In this document: positions 1 through 12,055 of the stretch, piece after piece
How the letters are laid out: every line of letters starts with the position of its first letter
Position numbering within the stretch: position 1 is the stretch's first letter
Source: Psilocybe azurescens
Taxonomy: Eukaryota > Basidiomycota > Agaricomycetes > Agaricales > Agrocybaceae
Direction of reading: 5' to 3'
Length of the DNA stretch: 64,000 nt
Assembly: GCA_023853785.1 (NCBI GenBank)
Contig: JAJIRX010000721.1
Span: 1-64,000, forward strand
Made by a program: the position numbers and the translations under genes
The notes under the pieces: model-generated
Databases searched by the model: none
What the model was told of the DNA's origin: nothing
Seen by the model: the letters and a program-made list of their open reading frames with translations, nothing else

Positions 1-2
1 AT

Positions 3-212
3 CAGCCCATCGACGAGGGATATGAATCCGAAGAGGAAGACTCTGAGGATGTCAACGCTGTGCCGACATCGGAGGAGGGGTCATCGTTGTCCACGTTGTC
101 AAAGGCAATGGAATCGGCTGATGCGGTATCATACGGACCCGAGACCAGCATTGAGCCCATTAAGCCCATTACCCGGACTCGCCGCGGAGCCAAATCTCCC
201 GCTGCCACATAA
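3..212 (+). CDS. C-terminal end of an unidentified protein (5' partial)
   Basis: The reading frame is open from the window edge and ends at a TAA at 210-212. The visible 69 residues are strongly acidic and Ser/Glu-rich at first (EGYESEEEDSEDV), then turn basic at the tail (TRTRRGAKS). This is a low-complexity, probably disordered C-terminus. The composition is unlike the other frames over the same bases. No domain is visible, so no function can be given. The start and most of the gene lie outside the window. Confidence 0.5.
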   Translation, partial: QPIDEGYESEEEDSEDVNAVPTSEEGSSLSTLSKAMESADAVSYGPETSIEPIKPITRTRRGAKSPAAT

Positions 213-3061
213 GCAAATGTGCCCGAGCTCTTTCCCATCGCCAGAGCCGTTGAGTTTACGAGCCTCGACCAGCCCCGCCAACCCTACGCGGTAAAAGCTG
301 CGGGATCTGCTTTCGAATCCTTCGTGTGAGGACTAGCTCAACGGTGGCTGCCTTTCAGCATTGGATCAGCTCTTCATTTTTATTTTTATTTTTTTCGTTC
401 TCGGCCCGTGAATCAGCAGCTTTGGTTTGATTTACCCTTTGTTCAATCTGGAGCATTTGCTTTGTTTCTTTTCTTTGCAATTCATTGTACATAGACTGCA
501 TACCACACCACCACTATACGCACATTACGATTGACATGCCTTTCATACATACATCTACAAGAGCAGATCCATCCCTGCTTTTGGTAGTTAATCATCTATC
601 TTTATCACTATGTTGTACAGCCCACTTTATGTAAATCAATCCATATACATGCCTTGAAATCCGTTCTTCCCGTCGTTGTTTCTTGATGTGTGACAGAAAT
701 CATCAGACAGAAAGTTATTGTGTACAGGTGAAATCTTCCGGCAGTGATTTTCGTGATGCAATGCCCTACGTTAGTATGTAAAAGTCTTCAGCTCATACCC
801 GATCCTATTCATTTCTTGCTGCAGCGTGTTGCGCAATGTGCAACAGCTCCACTAGCAATCGACGCGCGGTCATCCGCTAATTCCGCAATCTTCAATGCTT
901 ATTGTCCACAAGACCCTTTACTACAAAGCCCTGACTCGTGTACCTGCTGTAACTTGAGCATACCAGACTAGTCCAAATATGACAAGTGGCCCCGGAGTTT
1001 AGGCACGAGGATAGCTGCGGCCCCCAGGAGAGGGTGACGCTGATTGGCGCCCGCAGCTATAGGTGCAGCGCCCGGCGGCCGACAATCTCACGAATTTTAA
1101 ACCCTTGCCAAGAGCCATAGTGTAGCCGCAGCCCTCTACCCTCAGGGCTTCATATGACTATATGCGTCTTGAAATTTACGGAGGATTTCCGTTTCGCAAA
1201 GGTCGGTCGGTTACTACGGTCAGCAGTCAGGGACGGAGTAGGAGGGGTCAGCTCGACGACGGCTTTTTCGTTGAAATTTTTGATAATATGCATAATTTCC
1301 CCGAGGCTCCGATGCTCTTTGAACTTTATTTCTCCCTGAGATATGTAATTGCTTTGGTGATTATCTGAGTGGATACTATGTGCCGGATAACTGATGACTT
1401 CGGATGAGTCATAAAATTATAGGCCGCTCCAATTTCCAGGGTCCTCCTTGAGCCCGCTCAGCCTTGAACCATGTACCTTGTTTAGCGCTGCCTGCTCCGG
1501 GTAGATTACCTACTTGGATGGAGGGATGAAAGGCGTATATCGGCGGCGGTTTTAGGGCCAACATCGATTAACTAATTCGGTACCGGTGAACAATGTGTTG
1601 TACTAGATCTCATGATTAGCAACCATAACGCCATTACCAGTACTGCAGTTGGTTCTCTTTTCAATTTCGCATTAGGCAGGCTTAGGCCAGGTGTCCTTTC
1701 GATAAAGCTTATTTACTATTATGTAGTGTATGGTGCAGTCGGTTGCAGTCCTTGTTCGGAATTCGGAAAAACGGTCGAGCTGGACATGCTCATGCTTCAT
1801 GACATTGATTGTCAGATGCTATCAATCTATGATCATTGACAATGACATGGCAGAGAATGAGAACGTGCGCCATGGCGCACCGTCGCGTCATAAACTGATC
1901 ATCGTCTCCTGCAATTGAACTCGAATGCGGATTCCGGGTGTATGGGAATTACATTCGTTTGTATGCGGTTCAGGAATCAGGTTTGGGCGGTTGTATGTCC
2001 GGTCTATCTATTCATGTAACTTGCTTACTGTGTATATGAACGCCGGAGAACTGATAACATCAAATCAATTACTTCAAGGAAGACAGCTGAGCATCATGAA
2101 AGAACTTAGAAGAACTTCGAGGTTGATGTGATGTGAAGGTTGCGAGAACTTCACAGAAGATCAGAAAGCCTCCCAAAAACAGGGCAGATGAAACACATAT
2201 GCGCATACATACGCGCATACATCCACACGCAAGGCAAGAAAAAGAAAAGAAGATCATAAAGAACGGGGTCAGCTTATATAAATACCAGGACGCGCAAAGA
2301 CGGTGGTTCGAGCTGCCCTGGTGTACACGGTACGACGGGTGGGTGGTCCACAATGCCAGATGTGATCAGATGAGATCAGATGAAAAACCTTGAGAGAAAG
2401 AAAGCATTAGGATTGCATGTTGTGGGTTGCGTCCGGGTCGTAAGTAATGTAATGTAATGAATAAGTAAATAAAGCAAACAAGTAACTATATGATTAGATA
2501 GCTTTAGATAAATAAAACTTGTAAGAGAAGAATCGGAATCGGAATCAGTTGTGCAAGATAAAACGTGCATGCGAGCCAATAAAAAGAGAAAGAAAGAAAA
2601 GAAGTGGGAGTATATTATTAGCGTGAGTGTTCGTTGGATAAGGGGATCGTTGGGTTGAGGTATCAATGTCAAATGTCAACGGGAGAAAACGTAAAGGCAA
2701 AGAAAAACGGACGCGGATAAAAACACGTAAGGTCTGGAACAAACGAACGAATGATAGATGGTGCTTCAGGAAGAAGAAATTATGTGAGATGAATAGCGGT
2801 TTTGGAGTGAGGGCTGGACTGGGAAAAAGAAGGCAAAGCGAGGGATCGAGAGAAAAAGGAAAGCGAGCGAACGATGGAGCGAAAGAGGAGCAGATGAAAG
2901 GGAAAGGATTTTAAATAGCTATAGTCAGGTCGTTAAAATGAGTCGGAGTCGGGAGTCGTGCAAAAGATCCAAGAATGAGAGCCGATAGATAGATGGATAG
3001 ATAGAGCTTTGTTGTGAATGAAGGGGTGGCGGTCGGGTGAATCACAGCAGAGCAACTGCAT
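213..3061. other. intergenic region, no supported gene
   Basis: About 2.8 kb with only short open frames of atypical composition. It includes purine-rich stretches around 2190-2260 and 2580-2900. No transposon ends, tRNA or convincing exon chain was seen. The first few hundred bases are probably the 3' untranslated region of the gene entering from the left. Confidence 0.4.
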
Positions 3062-3691
3062 CTAACTGAACAGATTAGTGCGCAGACGGACACGACGACT
3101 CTCAGCCGAAACGTTCCATGCCGTTTGCACGACCTGGACAATCCTGTTGTTTGTCAATCCCATCGCGAGAGTGTTCTTCCACAAGCCTTGGTTATGCCTG
3201 TAAACCGTATCGAACGTGTCCTGCGGAGCCCTAGACAAGATCAAGGACATCGCAGAGGCGTTCGGGAACTCCTCGACGACGTTGACAGGGAGGAGCTTCC
3301 ACGAGAGGAGGTTGGTGTTGGTCTCAAGGCCCATGCCGAAAAGGAGGAGCAGGGCGAAGGACGGGAGGTGCGGCACGCGGACGGTCACGACGGGCAAGTT
3401 CACGACAAGGATCTGTGCGTCGCCAACGGTGAGGCTGCGCGGTATGGGAGCGGTGGATCCGGGTGTGGCTGGTGGGATGCTGAGATCGATACGGAAGCCG
3501 CGCTCGAAGAGGGTGCGGTCGATGGGGAGCATCATGGGGCGGCATCTATATCTTGGTCGGACTGGGTGGCGGCAAGGACGTGGGTGGGCATGTGGGCGTC
3601 GCGAAGGACGCGCATGTCGAATGTCGGGCCCAGGGCAGAACCGCTGGAGGGCGTCGGTGTGAATTGGACGTTGAAGTAGCGGTAAAGAGCA
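3062..3691 (-). CDS. conserved-looking hypothetical protein, 3' part, one frameshift
   Basis: Two in-phase blocks on the minus strand make a plausible protein once a one-base shift is allowed. The upstream block starts after a splice acceptor at about 3692 (ALYRYFNVQF) and runs to DIDAAP. The downstream block starts MMLPIDRTLFERGF and ends in NLFS with a stop at 3062. The shift sits in a run of four C at 3536-3539 (minus strand), where one more C would join the blocks. A hydrophobic stretch (SFALLLLFGMGLE) could be a membrane segment or core strand. I do not recognise the family. Upstream exons towards 3800 and beyond could not be fixed. Confidence 0.5.
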   Translation of the reverse strand, partial: CSLPLLQRPIHTDALQRFCPGPDIRHARPSRRPHAHPRPCRHPVRPRYRCRPMMLPIDRTLFERGFRIDLSIPPATPGSTAPIPRSLTVGDAQILVVNLPVVTVRVPHLPSFALLLLFGMGLETNTNLLSWKLLPVNVVEEFPNASAMSLILSRAPQDTFDTVYRHNQGLWKNTLAMGLTNNRIVQVVQTAWNVSAESRRVRLRTNLFS

Positions 3692-6600
3692 CTAGTGGCG
3701 GATGTGTTAGAATATCAAGTCTCTCGGTGCGATCTGAGAGATCTGCTGCGCACTTGATAGGATTTGGAGTTGACTCTAGATACGAAGGGTGCTGCATGGT
3801 AATAGATTTAAAGATAATTGGCTAGCGGTGGAACTGATTTCGTGTGATTGTGGCGTGAAAATGGAACTGGTCGCGTCGTTTTAAGTAGGTCGTATAGAGG
3901 TCTTGATGTTACGGGCGTCTAGACGCGTTTCTGTGTGCCAGAAGAAAAGAAGGAGTAATTAACGGATAGGTATGAAAGAGAGAAAGGGATGAAAATGTTT
4001 TAGGACGTGTACGTACATTTATAAGTACTTCCGCTTCTCGGCAAGATAATCGGGAGCTTCGTATCGTAAAACTGCCTAATTCTATCCGAGAACTCTTTGC
4101 AGGGTCCAAATTTCGTTCGCCTCCGAGATCCTCGATGTCCGTTGGCCCCCTCTGCCCTTTTAAACAATTCCTCAATACCTATTCATACTGCCTTTCTCCG
4201 AGGTTACTGCCTAATAATTCACCGCCAAATCCTAGGTCCCTCCTGGCCCTCGGCCAAATTTGTCAAATGGATATAAAATCAGCCACGAGGCTTTTTTTTG
4301 AATATCATGTTTTTGAGTCCATTGCCATCCTTCTCAAGAACAAAGGATGGACGACCATATTACAGATGCAGTTGGATGACATGCATGTAAACAGGTTTGC
4401 TTCTGTGGCGAGTGCATTGAGAGTCGAAGTGAGAAGAACGGAGGTGGAACGAGTTGTGAAAAGTGATCAGAGACGTAGCGGACCAGACAGTCGCTTATCA
4501 TCCCCAGGCACCGTCCTCTCCGCGTCCGTGGTTGTACTTGACGACCGATCCAAGTGTAACGACGTGTTAGAGTCCCCAACGCCAGCATATCCCAAATATG
4601 TCTTTTCGAACCTGAGAGAACCTGAGAACCTGAGATTTTATTGACCAATCTCGTTTAGCGGCACTTCTAAGTAGAGCGCTCATGATCATGCGTGCTAGCT
4701 GAGCTTAATCGAACGGGAACATAGCGGCTCGGGGGCGGGGTGCTGAAACAAGGGTAAGTGCGCATAGAGTGGCTTGACTCTCTTTTAATTTAAACGCATG
4801 ACGGGACAGGCTGGTTAGTATGAAACGCCACCATGAGCCAGAAACTTCCTTCGGACGTGCATGCATCTCTCTGGCAGTGGTTCAATTTGTCGAGAGAGAC
4901 TCAGTGTTCAATTAACAAGTTGCTCAAGTCGCTATGGCTGCATAGTAAGGATCCGAAGGACAACGAGAGTCTCTTTCTCCAAGTTCTTCGTCTGCTCCTC
5001 GTCTACATGGCATGGCTAAAAAAATCTTCTGATTATCCCTACTTTACGACAGTTGGACAGCGGTTGTACTCAACAAATGATCCATCCATAATGCATGATC
5101 CTTGATCCATTGGCATCATCGGTTCTTTCTCTCTGCTTATGTTCATGCTTTAAATTGGTTGGGGTGCATGAGTCCACACTTCTGGGCAGCACCTGCCGCC
5201 TTCGTCCAAGTTGAAATTTCTATGGAGAGGGGGCTTATGCTGATCCGGAATCTGTTCTTGAAACTTGATCTTGACATCTTCCACCTCGAGGCCTCTATAG
5301 ATCCAAGTACTCACACACTCTGGTCGCTCGCTCGTCTCCGAGTCCAAGCCAGACAGGACTTTTGTTTCTCCGGCACCAATCCTATTCTGTTTCCATTGAC
5401 ATTCTTTCTCCCGTTGAAGATTGAGCCCCATGATCATCAATCATGATTCAATACCCCATCTCAATTCCCAACGCCTCGGTTCTGATTTTCTACATCCAGC
5501 TTGCCTCGCCGCATTAACTTTAACTCGCACTGGAGATTGCTGGGGAGGACTTGCCTTTCGCAGCGTTAGGTTTGTGCCTTTGTTAGAATTTATCAAACCA
5601 CTTTTGTGTGCGGCTAAAGTGTTTATACATGTTAACACCCAGTCGGGTGCGCGTATTTACTCGCAGTACTGGAGTATGTAAATGGGAGTACGATCAGAGG
5701 AGTGTGGTGAACGGTGTTTCTCCCGGTGCGTTTTTCAAAATCTTTATCACTGTTCGTCAGACCGTATTTCATTGCGCTACAATCATCAACACTCGGCAAC
5801 ATTCAAGGTTCTCGTTCTCGTTATGGATCGACACGTTCAGACGGAGAGATCTGAGCGTGGTTGGTCGCGGTCTATCTATACCACGGCGTACCTTGACAAC
5901 AAAAGTATTTTGTAGCATAGCAATGATAGCATCCCAGGACCCATACAGTACAAGCCAATTAAACGACGCCAGCGAGACCACGCCGCCATGCCAGAAACTG
6001 AATTGAACGGCACCCCAAAACCGTACATCCCGCGTAAGGTTCCTTTGGAACCCAGGACGTGGCGCAGCGTGTAGCGTGTGCCCATTTATTACGACAACCG
6101 ACCGCGCAACCAACTGCAACCAAGCAAGGACACTAAATAAAAGGAGAACTTTCAAAGAAGAAGGAAGAAAACGATGACAATGACACTGGCTTATATCCGG
6201 TTTCTGTCAAACTGTCAAACATATTGAATTGACTCGCTTGCGCAAACGCGTCAAAAGGCAGGCCACGCCTGTTTAATTTCCGGTTCCACCGACGTTAACT
6301 GAGTCTAACTTTCTAAGGTGTCGGCGTTTGGGAGACCGAGTGTTCGACATTCGGATAGACACATCGTTTCAAATTTCAACGATCATCGACATGAGGCAAG
6401 TCCTTTTTCGTGTCTGTTTCTTTTTGGTTTGGTGGGTTTTGTGCCGTTGTTGTCTTGGATGTAGAATCTGACGATTGTGTTGTGTTTTTGTAGATGATTT
6501 GACGTTACGAATACACATGTACCCTCTGTGATACGCTGAATGCGATGAGGTGTTATAGGAGGACCGATGGGTCGAGTTTGCGGAGGTTTGCACATTTGAT

Positions 6601-7066
6601 TTTACCCTCCATTATGAGCTCGGTGAGCGCTTTAGCAGTCCCTGGTGCGTTGGAGATACCCTGCATGCATATCCACTGATGAGTAACAATATTTTATGAC
6701 TACGACCTGGTGTGTGGAATAGTCCTGACTTGGATAACTTACAGTCGTGGACAACCAGAGACCACCAATAATTTCGGCCATCATAGGTCGACTTTTTATC
6801 ACCGGAATTGATGCGTATTAGTTAGGCTAAGCTTGTGGCCAAATTTCAGCTCGATTCATCGAGCCGTTCTTGAGAAATGTACATATAAGAAAATATACTC
6901 TGAAAATTTGGCCAAATCCCGAAAACCCATAGGAAAAATCTGAAAAAGTGCGCAATCGCTTCCTTTCAACCGACGGAGCGTGTTCACCGCGTTTCAAAGA
7001 TTTTTATCGAGTGGTGGGCCCACAAAAAAGTAATGAATTTGAGTTCTGCATGCCCACATACCCACA
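3692..7066. other. mostly non-coding; two weak ORFs only
   Basis: No gene is supported here. Two open frames were considered and not called. The frame at 4135-4644 (+) is long but has no family feel and no splice context. The frame at 4833-5105 (+) has a good ATG context (gccaccATG) and could be a short exon. The stretch at about 6750-7060 probably belongs to the 5' non-coding part of the transposon relic that follows. Its terminal repeats could not be delimited. Confidence 0.3.
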
Positions 7067-7423
7067 ATGCCTCCGAAAAAGAAACCCAGGCGCAATATTT
7101 CTGGCCTCCGTAATCAGTCCAAGAGCAAAGCGGCTTCTTCTCACACAAAGGTCATGAATGCATTTTTCTGCCCAAGTTTCATTGTGAACTCATTCCCATC
7201 GAAATGGTGATTTCCTTGTTGCTTAGCACTTTTTCTTATCTCTCCGTTAAATTTAATGGTATTGGGGATGGCCTAAATACCGATATCGACAGGTAGATAA
7301 AAATACCTTCCAACAAGCAAAGGATGCCGCCCTGGCGGCTCTCGATGGGTGTCCTGTTGAGGTGATACGGCGGTTCATTAACCGTTCATGGCGGTGGATG
7401 TCAGCCTATCGTATGGGGTTAAC
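7067..7423 (+). mobile_element. internally deleted DDE-transposase relic (N- and C-terminal ends only)
   Basis: The ATG at 7067 opens a frame beginning MPPKKKPRRNISGLRNQS, which resembles from memory the N-terminus of DDE-superfamily endonuclease transposases abundant in Agaricomycetes. The frame stops at 7210. About 80 bases on, 7290-7423 encodes the kind of tail seen at the C-terminus of the same proteins: DAALAALDGCPVEVIRRF then INRSWRWMSAYRMGLT. The catalytic core of several hundred residues is absent. This is a non-autonomous, internally deleted copy, not an active gene. Terminal inverted repeats and target-site duplication were not resolved. The family assignment rests on recalled sequence resemblance only. 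Confidence 0.45.
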
Positions 7424-7640
7424 GATCGCAGTGTCTCGAGAACAGCGATGATGCATTTGGATGCGGTTCTTAATTAATTTCGGTCGCTTTGGCTACAGAA
7501 AGTTGACTCTCCTACCTATATATTGCGATTTTTCGGCCCAAAAATTTGGCACTTTCTAATTACTCGTGGGAAAAACTTCGGAGATGCCTTTTTCAACGTC
7601 TTTCGTGATTCTGAGCAAGAATCTGAAAAATCTCGCCGAT

Positions 7641-8847
7641 TCATTGAGTTCCCACCCAGATAACGGATTTGTGGGCTTTGGCTGTCCACGACTGTACCCA
7701 GCAAGTGTGGCCGGTGCCGATGAAGAGGCCTTTGGCGATTTTCTTGGCTTCACCGATAATGGGGCCACCTCCACTACTTACAGTGGGCAGATAGCACGCT
7801 TGTCGTTTCTCGACGCTGCCTTCGCGAAGCTGTTGAGATATGCTCGAGACGTGGGTGTAGATCAGGTCGCAGGAGGGCTGGTCGACGACGACATCGTCTA
7901 CAATTTCAGGGAGTGGACAGTCGTCGCCTGGCCCGCAGGCGTACACTTCGTTATCTGGCCGTGCATATATCTCGGGGAGGAGTGGGACTTGGTGGAGGAC
8001 TCTGTAATTTCGGTGAAGAGAACGTAGGGAGCGATGCTGACTCCTGCTTTCGGGCGGATGGTTATGCTGTGAGCACGCGTTGCTGAAATGGGGAGGGCGG
8101 GAACGATGGAGGGCGACCAGGCGCCTGCGGCTAGTAAGACATGCGTCGCGGGTATCCGTTCTACCTTGTGAGTCGTTGGATTTGTATATTCGACTCCAGT
8201 GACTGAGCCGTTCTCTTGCAGGATGGAAGTGACTTTGCCTTGGATGTAATTCACCCCGCTGGATTTAGCCAGCTCGAACATACTCGTGGTGAACAAGTAC
8301 GGATGCACCTGCGCGGTGTCGCCGTCCTTAGCCATCGGGGAGTAGGAGTCGGTCAGCTCTTCGTGCACCCAGTCAAGATCGTCAGGAAGAGGATTCGATC
8401 TGCGTGCTTTGCCACCGCCGCCGCGGCGCACTGGCTTTTGCCCGCCTGGGAGACCAAGCTCCTTCTCCAAGCTCTTGTTCACCCGGCCTGTTTCCGCATC
8501 TTTCTCTGAGAGATCAACAATAGCCTCACCGCGCCCTTCCCAGCTCCCACAGCCCACGTACCTCCACCCCCAGCGATCCGCGCCGTTATGCTCCCCAGCA
8601 AGCTTGACGTGCTCCTCGAAGGAGGCGTCCACGATCTCCTTGGGGTACGCCCAGCGTGCAACGAGACCCCTGCCTTGCCAGATGCACCTTGTGCGGGACC
8701 ATGCACGGAGGCCTCGATTAAAGTTATTTTGGTGGTGGTGCCAGAGGCTGAAGCAGAAGCTGATCCCAGGGGATGGCTAGCTAGGTAGTACGCTGTTGTG
8801 CAGCCGATGATGCCACCCCCTATAATCACGATCTCGCGCGTTGACAT
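7641..8847 (-). pseudogene. FAD-dependent oxidoreductase (DAO family), frameshifted, C-terminus degenerate
   Basis: The start at 8847 gives MSTREIVIIGGGIIGCTTAYYL, a Rossmann GxGxxG FAD-binding N-terminus of the D-amino-acid-oxidase (DAO) fold. It is followed by GASGKAG, a typical second cofactor loop. Later blocks are LVARWAYPKEIVDASF, HVLLAAGAWSP, then PEIYARPDNEVYACG and FIGTGHTCW, matching small fungal DAO-family oxidoreductases. These blocks lie in three frames. Shifts occur at a run of four G (8667-8670) and a run of four C (7974-7977); one extra base in each restores the frame. After GHTCW the expected final segment (about 20-30 residues) is not recognisable, so true decay is also possible. 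The substrate is unknown. The gene is divergent from the P450 downstream. Confidence 0.72.
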
Positions 8848-9725
8848 TTCTGTCCTTAGTGGGATGCGTGTATGTTGGAGGCTTCTATCGAGCTCCTATG
8901 CACAGTCAATCCATCCGCTGGATATCAGCGGTCCCGACTCCCGGGATGGATACGGGAAGGGGGCCGGGGACTATGGTTTCGGGCCGGGCCGCATCTGTCG
9001 AGAAGTTAGACTGAACGTTGAACGTTGAACTCGGAGGACCTAGAGGGAATGTTTGGAGAAGATCATTGAGCATTGACAGCGTTGAGAAGAACCAAGGTTT
9101 GAAAGTAAATTAAATCTCAAATTGAAGCCCATGACACACCTAGTCAGTCATATACTGTACTACTCTAGGTCATGTTCGCCGCCACTGCAAATCTGACGCC
9201 TGCCATATGTATAGACCGTTGCCGAGCTTACGAATATGGGGTATGAACTGGACTTAATTTGGATCGCGGAAAGTTGTCTTCTGAGTAATGACATTGCCAC
9301 TGTCCCCTACTCCCTCGCCGACGCTAAACAACTTGTAATACCGACATTCTGTTGACGATTTTTCAATCTTTTCAGCATTGTGTTGCTCAACAGAAGTTAT
9401 GAGCCAACTCTACGCACGCCCGAAAGAAACGGCGCAGGATAATGGATCTCCTAAGGATTTGCATAGGACCCAGGGTAAGCAGAGTAGCTTTTCTCCAACC
9501 AAAGCTTCTCAGTTACGTGACCTTTGACAGCTTAAACCGTCCTATTACAGCTGTATGAATAGTACCCCGGGAAACCTATTAAAGTCTTGTAGGCCATAGC
9601 GTTGACTCCAAAAATACTGAGTTTCATACTGATCAACTCAGCGCCGTCATATAAACTTCTGAAAATCGCGAAGGCTCAGTCCTTTTCCTCCGTCTTGAAC
9701 TCCAAAACCACCAGAGCCAAGCAGT
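8848..9725. promoter_or_regulatory. divergent intergenic region between oxidoreductase and P450
   Basis: Both neighbours are transcribed outwards from this 0.88 kb stretch, so it should hold both promoters. A TATA-like element (catataaac) lies at about 9649, roughly 75 bases before the P450 start codon. No other feature was identified. Confidence 0.35.
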
Positions 9726-12055
9726 ATGGCGTTAATTTCTGATTTGATTACTAGCAATAGCGCCGTCTATTTTATCGCAGGATGCTGTATTGGTGGCTTC
9801 TGGCTCTACAGACGCGTCTCGGCTTACCAAAACCTTCCTGGTCCGCCCTCTCCGTCGTTCTTGACTGGTACGATTTATGCCTTCATGTTTCAAGCCACCG
9901 TCTCAGCGTTAACAGGCAGTTTGCTGGATGTGGTTGATCCTACCACGGGACGTGAGTGGTTGGTTAACGTTAACAACATCTACGGCGGGGCGGCTAAGTT
10001 TGGAACTCTCTTCGGAGTGAGTACGGCTTCATTCCTACACAGCCATGGGTGGAAACTAGAGGGTGGATAACACACAGGGGCGTTCGTTGGTGGTTAATGA
10101 CCCCAGAGCTATGCATCACATTCTGGTTAAAGAGCAGGATTCCTTCGAGGAGTGGAGTGCTTTCGCCGAGTAAGTCTTCTGCCAGAAGCATCATTAGGTT
10201 GGCACTCATGTGTTATATTTCTCGAAGCACCAATGCGCTGCTATTCGGTCCCGGCCTGCTGTCGACTATTGGAGGCCAGCACAAAAACAGCGAAAGATGT
10301 TGACGCCCGCATTCTCAGTCAAGCACCTTCAGGGCATGACACCCATGTTCGTATCCATCGCTAGAGAGGTATGTATCTCAGCCTAAAATTTAGTAATTCA
10401 GTGGCCAGTATCTCATCCCAATATAATCCTACCAAGCTAGAAACGCAGATTTCCTCGATGGTCAAAAAGTGGCTCCAAGGAGATCGATGTCACGGGGTGG
10501 TTGAATAGGTTTGCGCTTGAAGTGATTGGTCGGGGAGGCATGGGACATTCGTTTGGCAAGCTTTCCGAGGCCAGTATCTTTTCGGATGCGACAAAGCAGC
10601 TGGCGTAAGCATATTTTTAATTCTACCCCACTCCATTGAGCTGGGTACTTACTTATGGATTTTGAAGGGCTACTGTGTCCGCGATGATTCCTGGCGCCGC
10701 TCTCATTCCTTTTTTGAAGTATTTGGGTCCGGCTCAGTTCCGCCGGTTTGTGGTGAAGTTGATCCCATGGTCGCTCCTCCAACGCCTCGTGTACACTGTG
10801 GATGTTATGGAGGACGAAGCACAGAAGATCTTGAAGAAGCAGCTGAAGGATCTCGACAACGATGTTACGGATAAAGATGGACAAGATATTATCGGCATTC
10901 TTCGTGAGGATACGCGCTTTTGAGGCTGGTTATCCTAGAATCCCTGACAATGAATTACATTTAGTCAGAGCGAACCGTACTTCTGTTGAGACGGAGCGTC
11001 TGTCAGACAAAGAGGTCGTTGCCCAGATATCGTACGTTGCTTAATTTTGTTGTGATACATTGCGTTTATGGCTAATATTGCCTGGAGGACACTCGTTTTC
11101 ACCGCCATGGATACAACGTCTTCCGCGATTGCTCGAGTTCTTCATTTGCTGGCGCTACATCCCGACGTACAGGAAAAGCTCCGGGTAGAAGTAACTGAGG
11201 CCTACCACCATCAGGACGAGGCGATCGACTTCAACAACGTCACTGCTCTGCCCTACTTGGATGCTGTTATCAAGGAAACCCTGCGGGTGTGAGTCCTAGC
11301 GCCATACTTAGAGCTGTGACGAGACGATTCACCTTCTCTAATAGGTACCCTCCCATTCCAACCATGTTCCGACAGTGAGCAGACTACTGGCTTTTCAAGG
11401 TTTAACTGTGAATTGATGTCGCTGTTAGGACATTGAATGATACTGTGCTCCCCCTCCTACACCCTATTACGGGCGAGAATGGCACGGTCATACACGAAGT
11501 ACCCGTCGAGAAGGGTACCGACGTCTTTGTAAATATCATTGGCTCGAATCATAACCCTAAGACGTGGGGGAGGATGCAAGCCAATGGAAGCTAGAGCGCT
11601 GGCTTTCGGAACTGCCGGAAAGCGTGGCCAAAATCCGCGATTTGTCTGGGGTATTTGCGCACCAGTGAGTGCTCACAGTCGAGTCCTCTTCTTCCATACA
11701 GGACTGATTATTATTGATGTAGAATGACGTTTATTGCCGGAAACCGTGCCTGCATGTAAGTGACGGTTGAGTTGGAGCCGTATAAAATCACTAACTCACG
11801 TGTCATTTGGGTAGTGGCTTCAATTTCGCACAGTTGGAAATGAGTGAGATATTTCTTGAGTCATTCATAGGGTTCATATACTGATATCAGCCGCCAGGGG
11901 TGGTCATAGCTATATTGATCCAATCACTGGAGTTCAGTGTACCCAAAGATAAAGAGATTGCATGGAACCTTGGTATTATGATGATCCCAGTCCTCAAAGG
12001 ATCTAATTCCCTGCAGAGTCAACTACCCCTCATTATCAAGAAGCGAGAAATCTGA
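9726..12055 (+). CDS. cytochrome P450 monooxygenase (13 exons, three frame breaks)
   Basis: Microsomal class II P450. The N-terminus has a membrane anchor (VYFIAGCCIGGFWLY) followed by the proline-rich hinge LPGPPSP. Exons by eye: 9726-9867, 9916-10016, 10078-10169, 10228-10368, 10437-10604, 10668-10903, 10965-11031, 11088-11288, 11345-11374, 11429-11664, 11723-11755, 11815-11843, 11898-12055. Diagnostic motifs are the I-helix TAMDTTSSA, the ExxR helix KETLR, the PERF-like ERWLS, and the heme loop FIAGNRACIG with its Cys ligand. Three exons break frame at homopolymers: A5 at 10283-10287 (A6 expected), A5 at 10464-10468, and G5 at 11566-11570 (G6 expected). With those restored the protein is full length. 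The substrate cannot be told. The neighbouring oxidoreductase may belong to the same pathway, which is inference only. Confidence 0.85.

Noticed and set aside
300..330. Word resembling a tRNA T-arm (ttcgaatcc)
   Set aside because: No acceptor stem, D-arm or anticodon arm can be folded around it.
4135..4644. 170-codon open frame on the + strand
   Set aside because: Composition is atypical, no motif is visible and the opposite strand is also open over most of it.
5769..6155. Minus-strand frame with a signal-peptide-like start (MKVLLLFSVLAWLQLVARS)
   Set aside because: The remainder has no family features, no splice context and sits opposite other random frames. A hydrophobic start alone is not enough.
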